A DNA stretch of 64,000 bases from Fasciola hepatica (Eukaryota; Platyhelminthes; Trematoda; Plagiorchiida; Fasciolidae). The position numbers were made by a program, and so were the translations under genes. The stretch is taken from positions 372,001-436,000 of the forward strand of contig CANUEZ040000207.1 of assembly GCA_948099385.1 (NCBI GenBank). The letters run 5' to 3'. Positions within the stretch are counted from its first letter, which is position 1, and the number at the start of each line of letters is the position of its first letter. Positions 50,401-61,941 of the stretch are shown piece after piece. The notes under the pieces were generated by a model. The model did no database searches, had not been told where the DNA came from, and saw only the letters and a program-made list of their open reading frames with translations.

Positions 50401-52775
50401 GCTTTCACCCTTTTTCAGTATTTAAGCCAGCATCCTCTCCTTTGACTTGTTTGGAACAGTCATTACATATACTGATGTCGTAACTACTTGTTATATTGTA
50501 TCAACAAAAGGGGACTTCTATAATTCATCTTCTAATCTTTAGACCACTGTGAATTTTTGGAGACAGAGTGATCTCTCCCATGACCCTAGGATTGACGTTA
50601 ACACTGAGTAGTCCATTTTGTCTATTGTCTGGGCGAATTAAGTCGCATTCGTATTCCAGTTGGAAAGCTAGCGCCATTCTGCGTTTCCCTTATTTGTATA
50701 TCTCCCCTTTTTATTGATGCTTTCTCACTAAAGTAGGTATTTTTATCTCCCGTAAAACTTTTCATACTATGGAAGTAGCATTTTGGTTTCACTATGTATG
50801 ATGTCTTTTAAACCGTGATCTGAACTGATCAACACAATAGTGATTTGCATGTTACTACTTGAGAAAAACGTGACGGTTTCATGTGGATTTGGGTATGATT
50901 CACCAGAAGCAAACCATCTTCCCTTCATGTTGAAATGATAAAGTTACGTCCATTCTAATATGATGCTGTGATTTCCTTCCTCGCCGATCAATGATAGGTG
51001 TCGCGAGACTTGTCTAATGTTAGCGAGTCTTGTCCAACTTATCGCATCGTTCCAGTCTTCAGCGTGCACCGTTCACCAGACCTCACCGTTCGCATCACCG
51101 ATGCAGGTGAATCAGTCAAAACCGCACTAATTCACACATTTGAGTTCAATTCCTAACAGGTTCCGCGATGTTACTCACTTGCGTCGTGGTGCATTTATAT
51201 CCACCGCAGACGATGACATTTTAACTGAGTTCATTTGTGGTCACTGACGCGGGCTTCAGTCAACGCGTGCAGTGCAATTGTCGATTCGGGCTATAATTTC
51301 GTTGGGATCATTTTGTCAATGGGCCTGGGTTTTTCTTCTCCTTTTTTCCGAATTCCTGACTTTCAGCTGCCTGCATGTTTGTTCAGAATATTGGGCAGGA
51401 CAGCAGTTTACTTTGATTTTTGACTAACTCAGTGTTTCCAGTTTTCTTTGAGCACGCTTCGTAGATTCCCGACTCTGAAATGAGACCCCGCACTCCTGCT
51501 CGTGTCAATAGCAATCTCTTGGAAAAAGCTGCCTTCCTTTACACTAAATTCATGCGATCTTACAGACCAATAACAATAATGATTGTACACCGTCTATGGT
51601 AACCAGATTTCACCCCCTGAATGGCTTTTGATCAGATAATATAAAAACACTCCAACAAGAAATCAGAACAAACCCTCGGAGCCGATATCGATCACACACA
51701 CACACACACACACAGTTCGTTCCAGGCTCAAGAGAGGTCCATTCTATGGTTTACGCACCCAAAGGTGAATATCCAGCTGTTACATAACCACTGCACAGAT
51801 GATGTGTAAATTCTAGTGCGAGCAATCAGGTGTTTGTACTGCGACTGAATTCTTCTACGAACTTTCCAAAAGAACCCTGACAGTTGGTCTATAAATCGAA
51901 CAGGTTCACTGTGGATTCTATCGCTTTCCTAGTTCACCATGCAACAAAATCCTTCGATGGATCAGCGAAGTCTGTGTGATGCACTTTTGAAGACAACTCG
52001 TTCGGTTTTTATTCTATTCCGCGACCTCTCCTCCTCCGTAAACTGGAAGCTTTCGGCTGTCCCTCACCTTAACTAGCATGGCTGTCTGATTATTTTACCA
52101 GCAGATTTCAGTGCACACGATTAGGTTTTTTAACATCGAAACACTTGGTGAACAATTCGGGAATGCTTCAGGAAGCTGTACTTTCCCCTAATTATTTTCC
52201 ACCCACATTAGTGACTTTTCATCCCGTTCTCCTCCACATCTGTTTAAGTACACCGAGAACGTGGTTCTTCGTCAAGCTGCTTCTGTAACCAGGGACTTCA
52301 AAGACTTTTCCGATAATTTGTCTCATTAGGTGTCAGAACCGAGATTGGTTCGGAGTGTATCACTCCAGTTTCATTTGGTTGTAAAAACAGTCTTGGAAAA
52401 GGTTACCATGGTAACCGAAACGTCGACAACCTACCAACGATTTCGACAACGCTGTGTTATTGAGCGATAAAACTCTACCACGATCTGTCCCATAATTATG
52501 ATTTCTACGTTAGACTCGGTTTACCTTTAAATTTGTCCAAATTCTTTGAATGCATACTTACCATTCCTCAATCGGCTTATCCTTGTGATCCAGCTGTCAT
52601 TTGCACGGAACCACCAGCTCGAGTGTGTTTTGACAAATACTCAGAAATTACCATCGATGCAAATGTGAAGAGGTCATCTCACATTCCAAACGATGTGAAA
52701 AACCTACGCGGGCTACCTTAACCGATCCGAAATCTCAGGCGTTTCAACGTTGAACAGAGTTATTCTCTTTTTATT
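47465..52775. other. Long stretch without recognisable gene (right arm)
   Basis: Mirror of 14601-19910. Holds the collagen-like trace (minus strand, 48532-48567), the (CA)11 tract at 51693-51714 and the 16-bp palindrome at 52401-52416. Two coding-like frames differ from the left by single residues (near 48600-48640 and 49634). Confidence 0.5.
51693..51714. repeat. (CA)11 microsatellite (right arm)
   Basis: Eleven CA units against ten TG units at the paired left position 15663-15682. Confidence 0.95.
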
Positions 52776-53176
52776 TATCAATATATTTTCTGTCCTTATT
52801 TACTGGTCCGTGGTTATTTTCTGGCCTGCTGAAGAAAGATTTTAAAGTTCTTCAACGAGGTCTATTTGTTACTGGTCGAGTATCTTTTTTACCCGCACCC
52901 GAAAATCTGCTAAGCTGTGTGAACTACACCTGGCCGCATGTGAAATGTTTGCTCACAAAATCCTTGCAGATTGCTCTAACATTTTACACAGTGATGTGCC
53001 ATAATGTAACCCTCTCACTTCTTAATGTTTTTCCTTTCGATCCATTCCCTCTCGTGTTACCATCTACAAGAACTTCCCCTTTCCATATCTAGCCCGATTC
53101 CTCACAAACCGGGCACGATTATCGGCAGAATTTAGTGGGAATTTTGATGTCATCTTTTGTTTTTCATCTTATCGTT
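52776..53176 (+). mobile_element. CR1-like LINE 3' end (right arm)
   Basis: Mirror of 14200-14600. Reads WLFSGLLKKDFKVLQRG, closer to the family pattern than the left copy (Lys rather than Met). A change of ATA to TTT near 52890 and C to T near 53022 also separate the arms. Confidence 0.55.
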
Positions 53177-53185
53177 TCCATTAGG

Positions 53186-53956
53186 TGCAAACTGTAAATC
53201 TTTCTTGACTGAAATGCGGATATCTGTTTATGCAAAAGTCTGAACAGATTACCACATGCAAATACAAATAAGATCGGGATGAAGGGGTTGAGTGCTGTCA
53301 TTCAAGATCGTACGAGAGGAAGCCAGACAAGCGTTGTGCTGTTAGGTCTCGATAAAGTGGATGAGCAGATCGCTAGTGATGCCACTGGGTTGAGATAAAG
53401 GTTGAAGAAACCTGGCGATAATCTTAAAATCCTTGTCAATCATTCCGAGGAATATGAGAGGAAAGGCATAGAACCAGTGGAAAGATGCATCGAAGTACAA
53501 AACATTTAACCAAGTGAAATGCGGTAAAAAAAAGGCTCGTACCTCACCAGTTAGAAGCTGAGTCATCGAACTTTCATAAAGGCACCTGGGATGTGATCTG
53601 TCCAAGTAAGGTCACGGCTGATAGTTACACCGAGGTACTTGACAGGGGGCGCACATTTTATCGGTTCTCCAAGGATGACAATGTTAGGATAGGATACCAT
53701 CAAGTTGAAGCACTGATGGATTTTTTGGGGATCAAACAGTGTATCAAACAACTCTGAGTGATTCGTCCTTAGATTTGGACCGGAAGGCCAGTTGACGAGC
53801 TCAGCTGCTCTTTGTTGTAAAATGGGAAAAGCGGAGCTCCTAGAGTTGGGCATTCCAAAAATCATACCATCGGCGTATTTAACAAGGAGACAATCGTCAT
53901 CGCCTTTACCATCGAGGTGGTTGAAAGTTGAACCAATGAAGCAAGCTTTGTCAATT
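53186..53956 (-). mobile_element. CR1-like reverse transcriptase fragment (right arm)
   Basis: Mirror of 13420-14190. Same YADG and KYLGVTISRDLTWTDH motifs; no difference seen in the frames. Confidence 0.75.
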
Positions 53957-53975
53957 ATGTCCTAAGCAATTGTCA

Positions 53976-54186
53976 CAAGTTTCAACTACTTGATCATTGT
54001 CTAAAAAGTTGGCGAAATTGACATGTTTCGTCCATAATCGGCAGTACAATCAACTGGGTTTGATTTTGCTACAAGAAACCCGGATCAACACTGATGTTGC
54101 TGATGAAATGATAACTCTGGGTGATTTCAATTCCTCTCGCATCAACCGCCCGGCTCCGTAACGCAAACGTTGCGGAATAGTTATCA
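53976..54186 (+). mobile_element. CR1-like endonuclease fragment (right arm)
   Basis: Mirror of 13190-13400. Reads LGLILLQETRINTDVADEM on plus and is again inverted relative to the neighbouring reverse transcriptase. Confidence 0.6.
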
Positions 54187-55465
54187 CTTCTATAATCGAA
54201 CGATGATGTATACCGACAAAAATTGTTTGTACGTATTTCATATCTTACATCAGCACCTTTGTGATAGAGTGCAAGTCTAAACACCTCAGTAACCACACGT
54301 CTGCCATTGTTGGTAACGTACATTTCCCCAACTTGTCCTCACTTTGAGCTCCATTTCATTCGACTCTAATCCATGGAATGTTTACCATTCAGGCTTGTGC
54401 AGTAGGTATATACAAGCCGTAGATGAATGCGCCTCGGCGTTTGGTGTTGCTTGGACCATGGCGCATGTGTCTCAACTGAAATCTTGCTCTTGGTCATAAA
54501 TTGAACGGAAATTAATTAATTGTCACGTCAAGTGGACAGGTAGCAGGGGCGGGAAAAATGCCCTGGGTATTGATGTGACTAGCTTCCAGATTCCCATTAG
54601 TGATATAATTGAAAGAACCAATAAAGAAATTTTACTTCCTATCACAATATACCAGGGAAAGAGACTTCGAGGAAGACGGAGATGACGGGTAGCTCCCCTC
54701 CGGGTCGGCAATCATAGAGAGCTCCGTATCGACCGAAGAATACTATGTGGATTTTTTATGGAGCCCCAAACCGAAATTCTCTTCTTATTGCTTAAATATA
54801 CAATATTTTATTGAAAAACCGATCATCGTCGCTTTACGCAACGATTTCGAATCCGAGACTCTATCTATTTTAGATCTCAATACAAAATCATGTGGAAACA
54901 TCTACATGTACATTACTGATGCGATGCACACACCCCATGTAAACACACTAGCTTGGTCCTAACTAAACAAAAAAATCCAGCTCACACTTGGTCCAATGAT
55001 AATTAATGTCAGTTGTCAGCTGATTTACACGTAATTGGCGGATGCAGTGGTTCATGTGATTAGTGATTCTGGTCAGTCCGTTATGCTTCGTGCTTCACGA
55101 GGCCTAAACAACTCCGGAAACGCCCATGGTTTGAATCACATCATTTCATAGTCTCATGAATTGTAAGTAATAAAACCCCGCTGCATGGAGTGAGACCATA
55201 AGATGGTGCGCATGAAATAGGCTGGAATGTAGAGTAATCGACAAATTGATGGGGGACTCTTGGATTGAATAACATGTTCAGTAAGTGAAAAACTTGTGTG
55301 CGTATGCCCGTGTGTGTTCGTGCCCGATCCTATTTGTTCACTGTTTTCATGCGATTTTTATTGTTATCGAAGTAAGAAATGGGACAATAATTTCAGAACT
55401 TGAAAACTGAACAGAATCGATCAACTGGGGACAGTCCACTGAAACAAATGAACAGGAGTGGATCA
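54187..55465. other. No recognisable gene (right arm)
   Basis: Mirror of 11911-13189. A plus frame at 54747-54962 exists only here because base changes (for example near 54748 and 54870) removed stops present on the left, which argues that the frame is not under constraint. Confidence 0.45.
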
Positions 55466-55790
55466 AGTCACAATAAATCATGAGATATCTTGAGCCAACA
55501 TGTCCCGACTACGCTCAGTTGTATCCAGATAGACGCATAGCACATGGGTGATGCACATTTGGTGCTTGCATTGTTTATTGGCACTAAAGTGGTTGGTGCT
55601 TCACTGTATGGTTTTGTCGTGGTTTCCAGTTTCGTAGTCTTCACAGCAGTAGTTGTATTCGTGGTGGTAATCAATGCACTTGTTCTTTTTATCGTTGTTG
55701 TTTTTGTGTTAGTGGTGGTGGTGGGCGCCGTTGTCGTTTTTTACTGGTGGTGGGCATTCGCCGTTCCTGTCCACTTCGTAAGGACGTTCC
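55466..55790 (-). repeat. Thr-coding low-complexity tract (right arm)
   Basis: Mirror of 11586-11910 with unchanged frames on both strands. Confidence 0.4.
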
Positions 55791-58700
55791 CCTTCAATGT
55801 TTCCCCTGGGAAAATTCAGCAAGATAAAGCATGATCAGGGGAACTGCAGGATCTGATTATTTTTTCACTTCTACGAAATTCAAATAGAAATAGTGATTGT
55901 GGACACTAGCTAGTTTGTGCTTGACTGAGATATACCAATAAGGATCATGATATATCTTTATCACTCCAAATTACTAGGTAATAACTAAATTGCCGGAATG
56001 ACCTAGGTAACGGGTAACAAGCCAAATGTTTCAATGACCGCAAACCACGGTAAGACCTCGTTAGGATAGGTAAGAGACAATATGTGACGCAGCTTGTCGA
56101 TCATGCTTAGAGGTTAGAGCAACATCGGACATCAGGTTATCTGAGGAAGCTAGAATTCATCCATTTACAAGCAGACCTGTCAAAGATGTTTTTCAAACGG
56201 CGGAAACCAGTGGTCTTCAAAGGCAGGGGACAAACAACGAGCAGCTCAGTAGCATTGAACAATATACGAAACACCCCTATTTATTACTAATTAGTGGTGT
56301 TTGTCTGGAATAACTTTCATTATTGAATTCACATGTGAAACCAAAATTGTCTCCAGGTCATTACATATCTAAAGGGGTTACGTTTTGTACGGGATGGTTT
56401 GCAGATTGATATTACAAACATGTATAACTCGAAAGGTCTCCAAATTCCATTCACGGTACACAATTGATGGGGGAAAATTGAACCCAACAGAATAGTTCAT
56501 TGGAATCGGATAATGTACCATGAATCAATTTACGCTGGGTCGTAATTGCACATTATCAAATCTAAGATCATATTGCCAGAAAAGCACATTTTTTGGGGCA
56601 TCCTATTGCCTTTGATTTGGCCCAAACCATCTGTTCAAAGACAGTGACGAGAAGAATTTCTTGTGTGTGTGTATGTGTGTCTGGGCATGAGATAATCCGG
56701 ATTTTATTGAGTTCGTATACTTTATTTTCGACACATAAAGCGCACGGAGTGTTTAATTACTAATAGAATGACGGCATTTGTTTATGTCAACACAAGTGAA
56801 TTGGAAGTGATAAGGCAATTTTTCCGAGTTGTCCGATTATACATGTTCCAATGAATGTTGGTTGTTGGAATCCGGTCGTGATAAGGAAGTTTTCTTTTCG
56901 ATGCCTAGTATTTGAAACAGATAATTTCCAAACGCTCGTGGACACCCAATCGACCTCGTGACACATTATTACGCGACATACTTATTGGCCATATTTTGTT
57001 ATAAACATGGGCATGAGTGTTGCGGAACAGCCGTGGCTCATAGTCCCAAACGACAACTGTCCCATTATGGAGAACCAGCAACCTGACCCGCAGACTTGGA
57101 GCAGTATAGAACTGCATGAGGAATATTTCGAAGGGCCACGAAGGTGTGTTAACAAACCCCATTAGGTAGTGTGTTGCTGCCCTCGACCGGCTTCATCGAA
57201 AGCATCAAGACTGGAACCTCCGACTGCAGAGATGATAGAGTATGATATCATTCGACACTACCCGATATCGGTAAAAGGCTCGTTGGGTGATCATAAGGGC
57301 TGCTGTTTTCACTGATCACCTAGGGTATTGTGTTCAGACATTGTTAGTAATGCGAAAAACAGTTCTTTGGCGCACGCTCAAACAAGTACGGAAAACTGAG
57401 CAAGCGCAAGCCGCACATGCAGTCGACACGGCCATGTGTGACTGTCCGGTTTCTAGAGAAATGTGACTGGATGAATGGTGCGGTCAGATGCCAGGTGCGT
57501 ACATGTAACTTATCTTGTTGGCTTACAAGCATAAGTCAGTAGGCAGTCAGTAACGGTGTGTGTGTGTGGCTGTCTGACTGTATACGTGACTACTTGAACT
57601 GACACGAAATAGGGTCTATCAGAAGACATGCAGGTACAAACTTTTGGATTTATCAGCTCATAATGGGTCGACAGTCATATTTCAGAATCACTCTGTTCCG
57701 GAGAAACTAAAGAAATTGATATGCAAAATATTCACTTCGCTAGTTGGAATATACTGAGAACTACAGGAAGGAGTGCGGGGTCGCATGCGTAATTTGGCAA
57801 TAAAGATCAATAAGACAAATTGAAGTAAGCGTATAGAAAGACAAACTTTTGATAATGTACGACTGATCTTAATGCGAAGCCGGATCAACGGATCTGTGAT
57901 CCCTTGAGTTTCTATTCGACGGGCTCTTTTTCTACGGACGACCTGAGTGATCGGGCTCTGCTTGCAGCCCCTAACACACGCGCCCGTTAACAGTAATCAG
58001 AAGGGGGAAAACACAGTACGACAGTTGACAATGTATTGTCATGACATGAAGACGAACTGTTGAAAAAAAGAATAACTTAGACCCGCTTTTCCAGTGGCAT
58101 TTTCGCATCGTGGGGTCTGCTTGACTGAGCTTTTTTCTTTAGTCCACTAGGACCGATTTTTTCAATGTTCACACCGTTGACTCAACAACATACGTGGTTG
58201 GAGGCGTGTTGATAAACTTACTCGGTTTGGCACCTTCACTCAGTTAGTAGCTTGCTTCCACGTTGGTTTTCGTGACACTCTGACAAAGGATGTATATAAC
58301 AACGATTATTTCCCATCCAATTTCTATTCACGAAATAGTGTCAGTATTCGGATGCTGTCGACATAATTGTGAAGATATCGTCCATCAGAACTGTAGTTTG
58401 ACCATTTGCGAGGCCCTGGCCCAAGCATCATGAAGTCGCATCAACAGGGTATTGTTCATTGTCTCCTAGTGTTGACATTGTTCTTGATGGAGTCTGACGA
58501 CAAACTTTTGATGCTCAGAAATATAACTGAGATGATTTGTGTATGGGTTATTTGATCAAACCGTGAAGAAAACCCGTCAAGCGAGAGTCCCTCAAACCCG
58601 GTCTATCATGACCAACAGTTGTGATTTTCCACTGTCACCAACTGGAAGAATCCTTCGATTTGATTTCGTGGACTGAGCCTCGTTTATTCAGCGCCGGTTT

Positions 58701-58817
58701 TGGACTGGAACCATCAGCCATTACAAGAGCTCAGTGCCCATCACTATCTTTGGGCTCGTGAAAAAGAAAGTGTGATCAGGGTGCGGGAAATTGCAAAATA
58801 TATGCATGCTTTCTTAC
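55791..58817. other. No recognisable gene (right arm)
   Basis: Mirror of 8559-11585. Several substitutions from the left arm, including two adjacent ones at the partner of 9453-9454 (AT on the left, CC when the right arm is read in the same direction). Confidence 0.45.
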
Positions 58818-58937
58818 CTTCGTGTATTCTCCACACTCGTAACCCTTTTTGCATGAGTTCAGAGAGAAATCGTAGTTCTGATATTCGGAGGCCCATCCTT
58901 TCACTGAACTGGAGAATGAATGGAACAGGGCGGGTTT
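58818..58937 (-). pseudogene. CAP/SCP-TAPS gene, exon 3 (right arm)
   Basis: Mirror of 8439-8558. Same 40 codons with VKGWASEYQNYDF and CGEYTK, ending at a GTAAGA donor on minus. No difference from the left copy was noticed. Confidence 0.82.
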
Positions 58938-59051
58938 CTGTGGGAATAGTGTGTTAATGCAGTTCTGGCTAGGCACAAAATGAAAAAACCCTGGCTCATT
59001 TAACATGTACCGTTTATTCAGTGAAGGAATGACAAATGTGTTTGGACTCAC

Positions 59052-59191
59052 AAATCCTATGTGAATCTTATGCCAACATTTTGACCCAATGTTTGATAAT
59101 TTTTAGTATTCTGAACTTTGATTTTATTGAAATCCATGTTACAGTTGTCCACCCAAGACTGGGCCTTAGCAGCCAATTCAAAATCACATAT
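59052..59191 (-). pseudogene. CAP/SCP-TAPS gene, exon 2 (right arm)
   Basis: Mirror of 8185-8324. Same acceptor and ELAAKAQSWVDNC helix. The strand reads LGQNV where the left has MGQNV. The same TAG precedes the GTGAGT donor, so the lesion is shared. Confidence 0.8.
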
Positions 59192-60947
59192 CTGAAAGCA
59201 GAATGATTTCTGTTGTTACTAACTACGGATGTTACGGTAGCATTACTGAACATTACAACTGTATTTCAAAACGAGCGTTCTCTTTTTTCTGTACCAGTCG
59301 TCAATGTCTATTCAGTGTGACAGTGCATGTCTGACTTTATCTTGTCTGTTTTCCAAAATGATGTATCTGATTTGTCCGACCCGTTGGCTGAGCATTATGT
59401 GAGTGATAACTCCTTTAAATGGGAGGACATTTCCTCTTCGTTTCTCATAGTTAGTCGATCTGAATCATTGCTAGAAAATGGTTGAGGCCTAAATGAGCAC
59501 AGAAACGACTTGATCGTGTTGAAGCCTGTGAGGTATTTGTACGTCACTCTCACTCAGAACATCACATGATCGGAATAAACCAGATCTGCTTTTGATGTAT
59601 TGACAACACAATCCTCTCAGTTCTGGCAAGTGTCCTGTCATGTCCCGTGCGTTGATTTGCTGTCATTTACCCCCGTTTACTTAGAAAAGACTTTGGACTC
59701 AGCATTCCCTACCGGCGCAAGTGAATACCTCAAGTGTAAATGGTCCACTTCTTTCTAGTGTAACTCTTAAGCACATTTAATTGGTTTCGTGGTGGTGTGT
59801 TATGAAACCCTATGTATCTATTCCACTCTGAACCAAGTTAATGGATTTTTTCATCTCTACCTGCTCCTGCTATTTGTAAATGTGTTCTTTGATCGGAGTG
59901 GGCAAGGATAAGGGGGAGAGGGTTCGTGTATTTGGCAAATGATTCATCAGGCTGAATCCACCCTCAACGGATCACTGGAAACTCGGGGGGAGCAGTTGTT
60001 TCATTCTTGTCAGGAATCATCACTGGTACACATCCTCCGAGTCCCTAATGAGATTCAGAAGAGTATTTTAGCATCAACACTGAATGAGAAATTGCCCTCC
60101 CATCATGGGCTTTGAACAGTAACAATCGACCATTCACACTTGGGTTGACTCTCACGAGGAATGCCACCTTCGCATGATCCCAAGTGAAACAAGTATTTCT
60201 GGCAGAGATTGTCTGCTTATTCATTATGAGTAATAATGGTGATTCCTAATCAGGAGGGAACAGCAAGGAGAATACGATTTTTCGATGATCTTTAATGGTG
60301 AACTGAGCGTTGATGTTGCTTGGTAAATCATTTCACAAGTGTACTCCTATGATAGACAAATCTATTCCATTTCGAATTCAAGGGAAACCAGCAATCGCAC
60401 CACATTTGAAACACACAGATGGGTGATTGTCGTCCCCCCCCCGGTTTCAGTTGCATGACCAGTTCTACTAGCCGAAGTGACTGATCCAAATTGTACTTAT
60501 TCACGGGTACTGACTCATTCCAAATGATAATATCATCCGCCTGTTTGACGTGCGTCCCCATTCACGGATCCTAGTCACACACTGATACTGAGTTCACTCT
60601 ACCAGATGACTGATTAGATAAACCAGGTACCCAGGAGGACTGGAACAACTCAAAAGAGATGCAAATTTATATTTTCCGTTGATCATAAAAGCAACAAATA
60701 GAGTGCATACCTTGGTAGCGTGCAAAAGAGTTGACCATGTTTCAAAATTTACAAATCAATAGGGTCACCACCGAAACTATCAGTGTGTGTATAGATAACA
60801 CACATAAAAGTATAAGATGAAAAGAGTTTGCTCAGAAATGAAGCTACATTTGTGAAATATATACAGCATAACTAATTACAAGACGGGACGATAGAATGGT
60901 CAATAGTGGTTCATGGGACATTGTATTCTGACAGAAATTCAACTCAC
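59192..60947 (-). other. Former intron 1 of the CAP gene (right arm)
   Basis: Mirror of 6564-8184 but longer by 134 bases net. Positions 60632-60770 (139 bases) are absent from the left arm. The nine-C run at 60434-60442 keeps a 77-codon minus frame (60328-60561) open that is cut on the left by the one-base shorter run; this is more likely coincidence than coding. Confidence 0.6.
60632..60770. other. 139-bp segment missing from left arm
   Basis: Flanked by AACCAGGTACC and CCGAAACTATCAG, which in the left arm are separated by only five bases (AGGTA on this strand). The left arm thereby has GGTACC twice in close succession. The segment has no terminal repeats or target-site duplication, so a deletion in the left arm with short filler fits better than a transposon insertion on the right. 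Confidence 0.85.
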
Positions 60948-61123
60948 CAAATGTGGCATCATCTTGGCTTTCGGTTGTCCTTTAGTTGACAGTTCAGAAC
61001 TCTTTTCCTTAACTCGTTATGCCAAGTCAACATGCCCTGGTTCAATTCATCTAGTGTCAGTTCTTCCTCGTAATTTGATTATCGTAGATTGAAGAGAAGA
61101 CAAACTAAAGCAAACGCCCAATG
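60948..61123 (-). pseudogene. CAP/SCP-TAPS gene, exon 1, broken (right arm)
   Basis: Mirror of 6388-6563. Same missing start, in-frame stop after the hydrophobic stretch, one-base deletion and donor. Shared lesions place the loss of function before the arms separated, or reflect conversion between arms. Confidence 0.75.
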
Positions 61124-61610
61124 TGAGCTACCTGGAACTGTTGAGTCATAGTTGGGGTGGATGTTTACTCAATCTGAGCAACACAATCAATCACTGAATG
61201 CATTCCCACTCACTCAATTCATCTCGGATGTTCATCGATAAACATTCATTTTAGGGTTAATAATTCCACTTGGGACCGAGTGTAACAATACTAAAAACAT
61301 TCAGTCAGAGTCTTCATCAGAAGCACACAATTATATTGCTCACCGATGCAATGAATTTTCTGCAAATCCGAAATTCGCGTGATTTACGCATCTTGTGATT
61401 TTCATCGTGCTGTTGTTATAATTTTGTTAGCTTTGTTACTACTTCTTGTGAAAAACATCGCTTAAAGGTCCCGTAGCCACTGATTCCGTGTGAAGTTGAA
61501 ACTGTAATTTTTGTGGCCCACAAAATGACCTACATTCAGGTAGTAGGGAGAATATGTTGAAAATTCTCTCAGGTGGTCCAATGTTTTGCCGGCTACTCCA
61601 AGCTGCATTC

Positions 61611-61941
61611 CATGTTTGTGCCAATAGGACGGGCCAGCATAGGCTTGCACTTTAGAAGTGACTGTGAAACACTACCTGGTGTCAAAGACTCGTTCACAAC
61701 GTTTTCCTGCCCATAATGTGTTATTTTGTAATCCATGTACTATATTCCAAATTCTGTGCATTTGGGTTCCACTCACGTGCCAAATCTTCTAACTGAAAGC
61801 AGCAGACCAGTTTTGGCAGTCTATTATGTGTTGTTATGTTTTGCTAACTCTACCATTTTGAAGAGAACGTTAATATTTCAAACTCCTCTTAGTATGGTCC
61901 AGTTCACTCTAGTCAAATCAAATAATTACTTGTGTAGTCCC
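61611..61941 (-). repeat. Dispersed repeat family 2 (right arm)
   Basis: Mirror of 5570-5900, with at least one difference (Val to Ala in an overlapping minus frame near 61635). Confidence 0.55.

Noticed and set aside
60632..60770. Transposon insertion in the right arm
   Set aside because: No terminal repeats, poly-A or target-site duplication; a left-arm deletion with filler explains it better.
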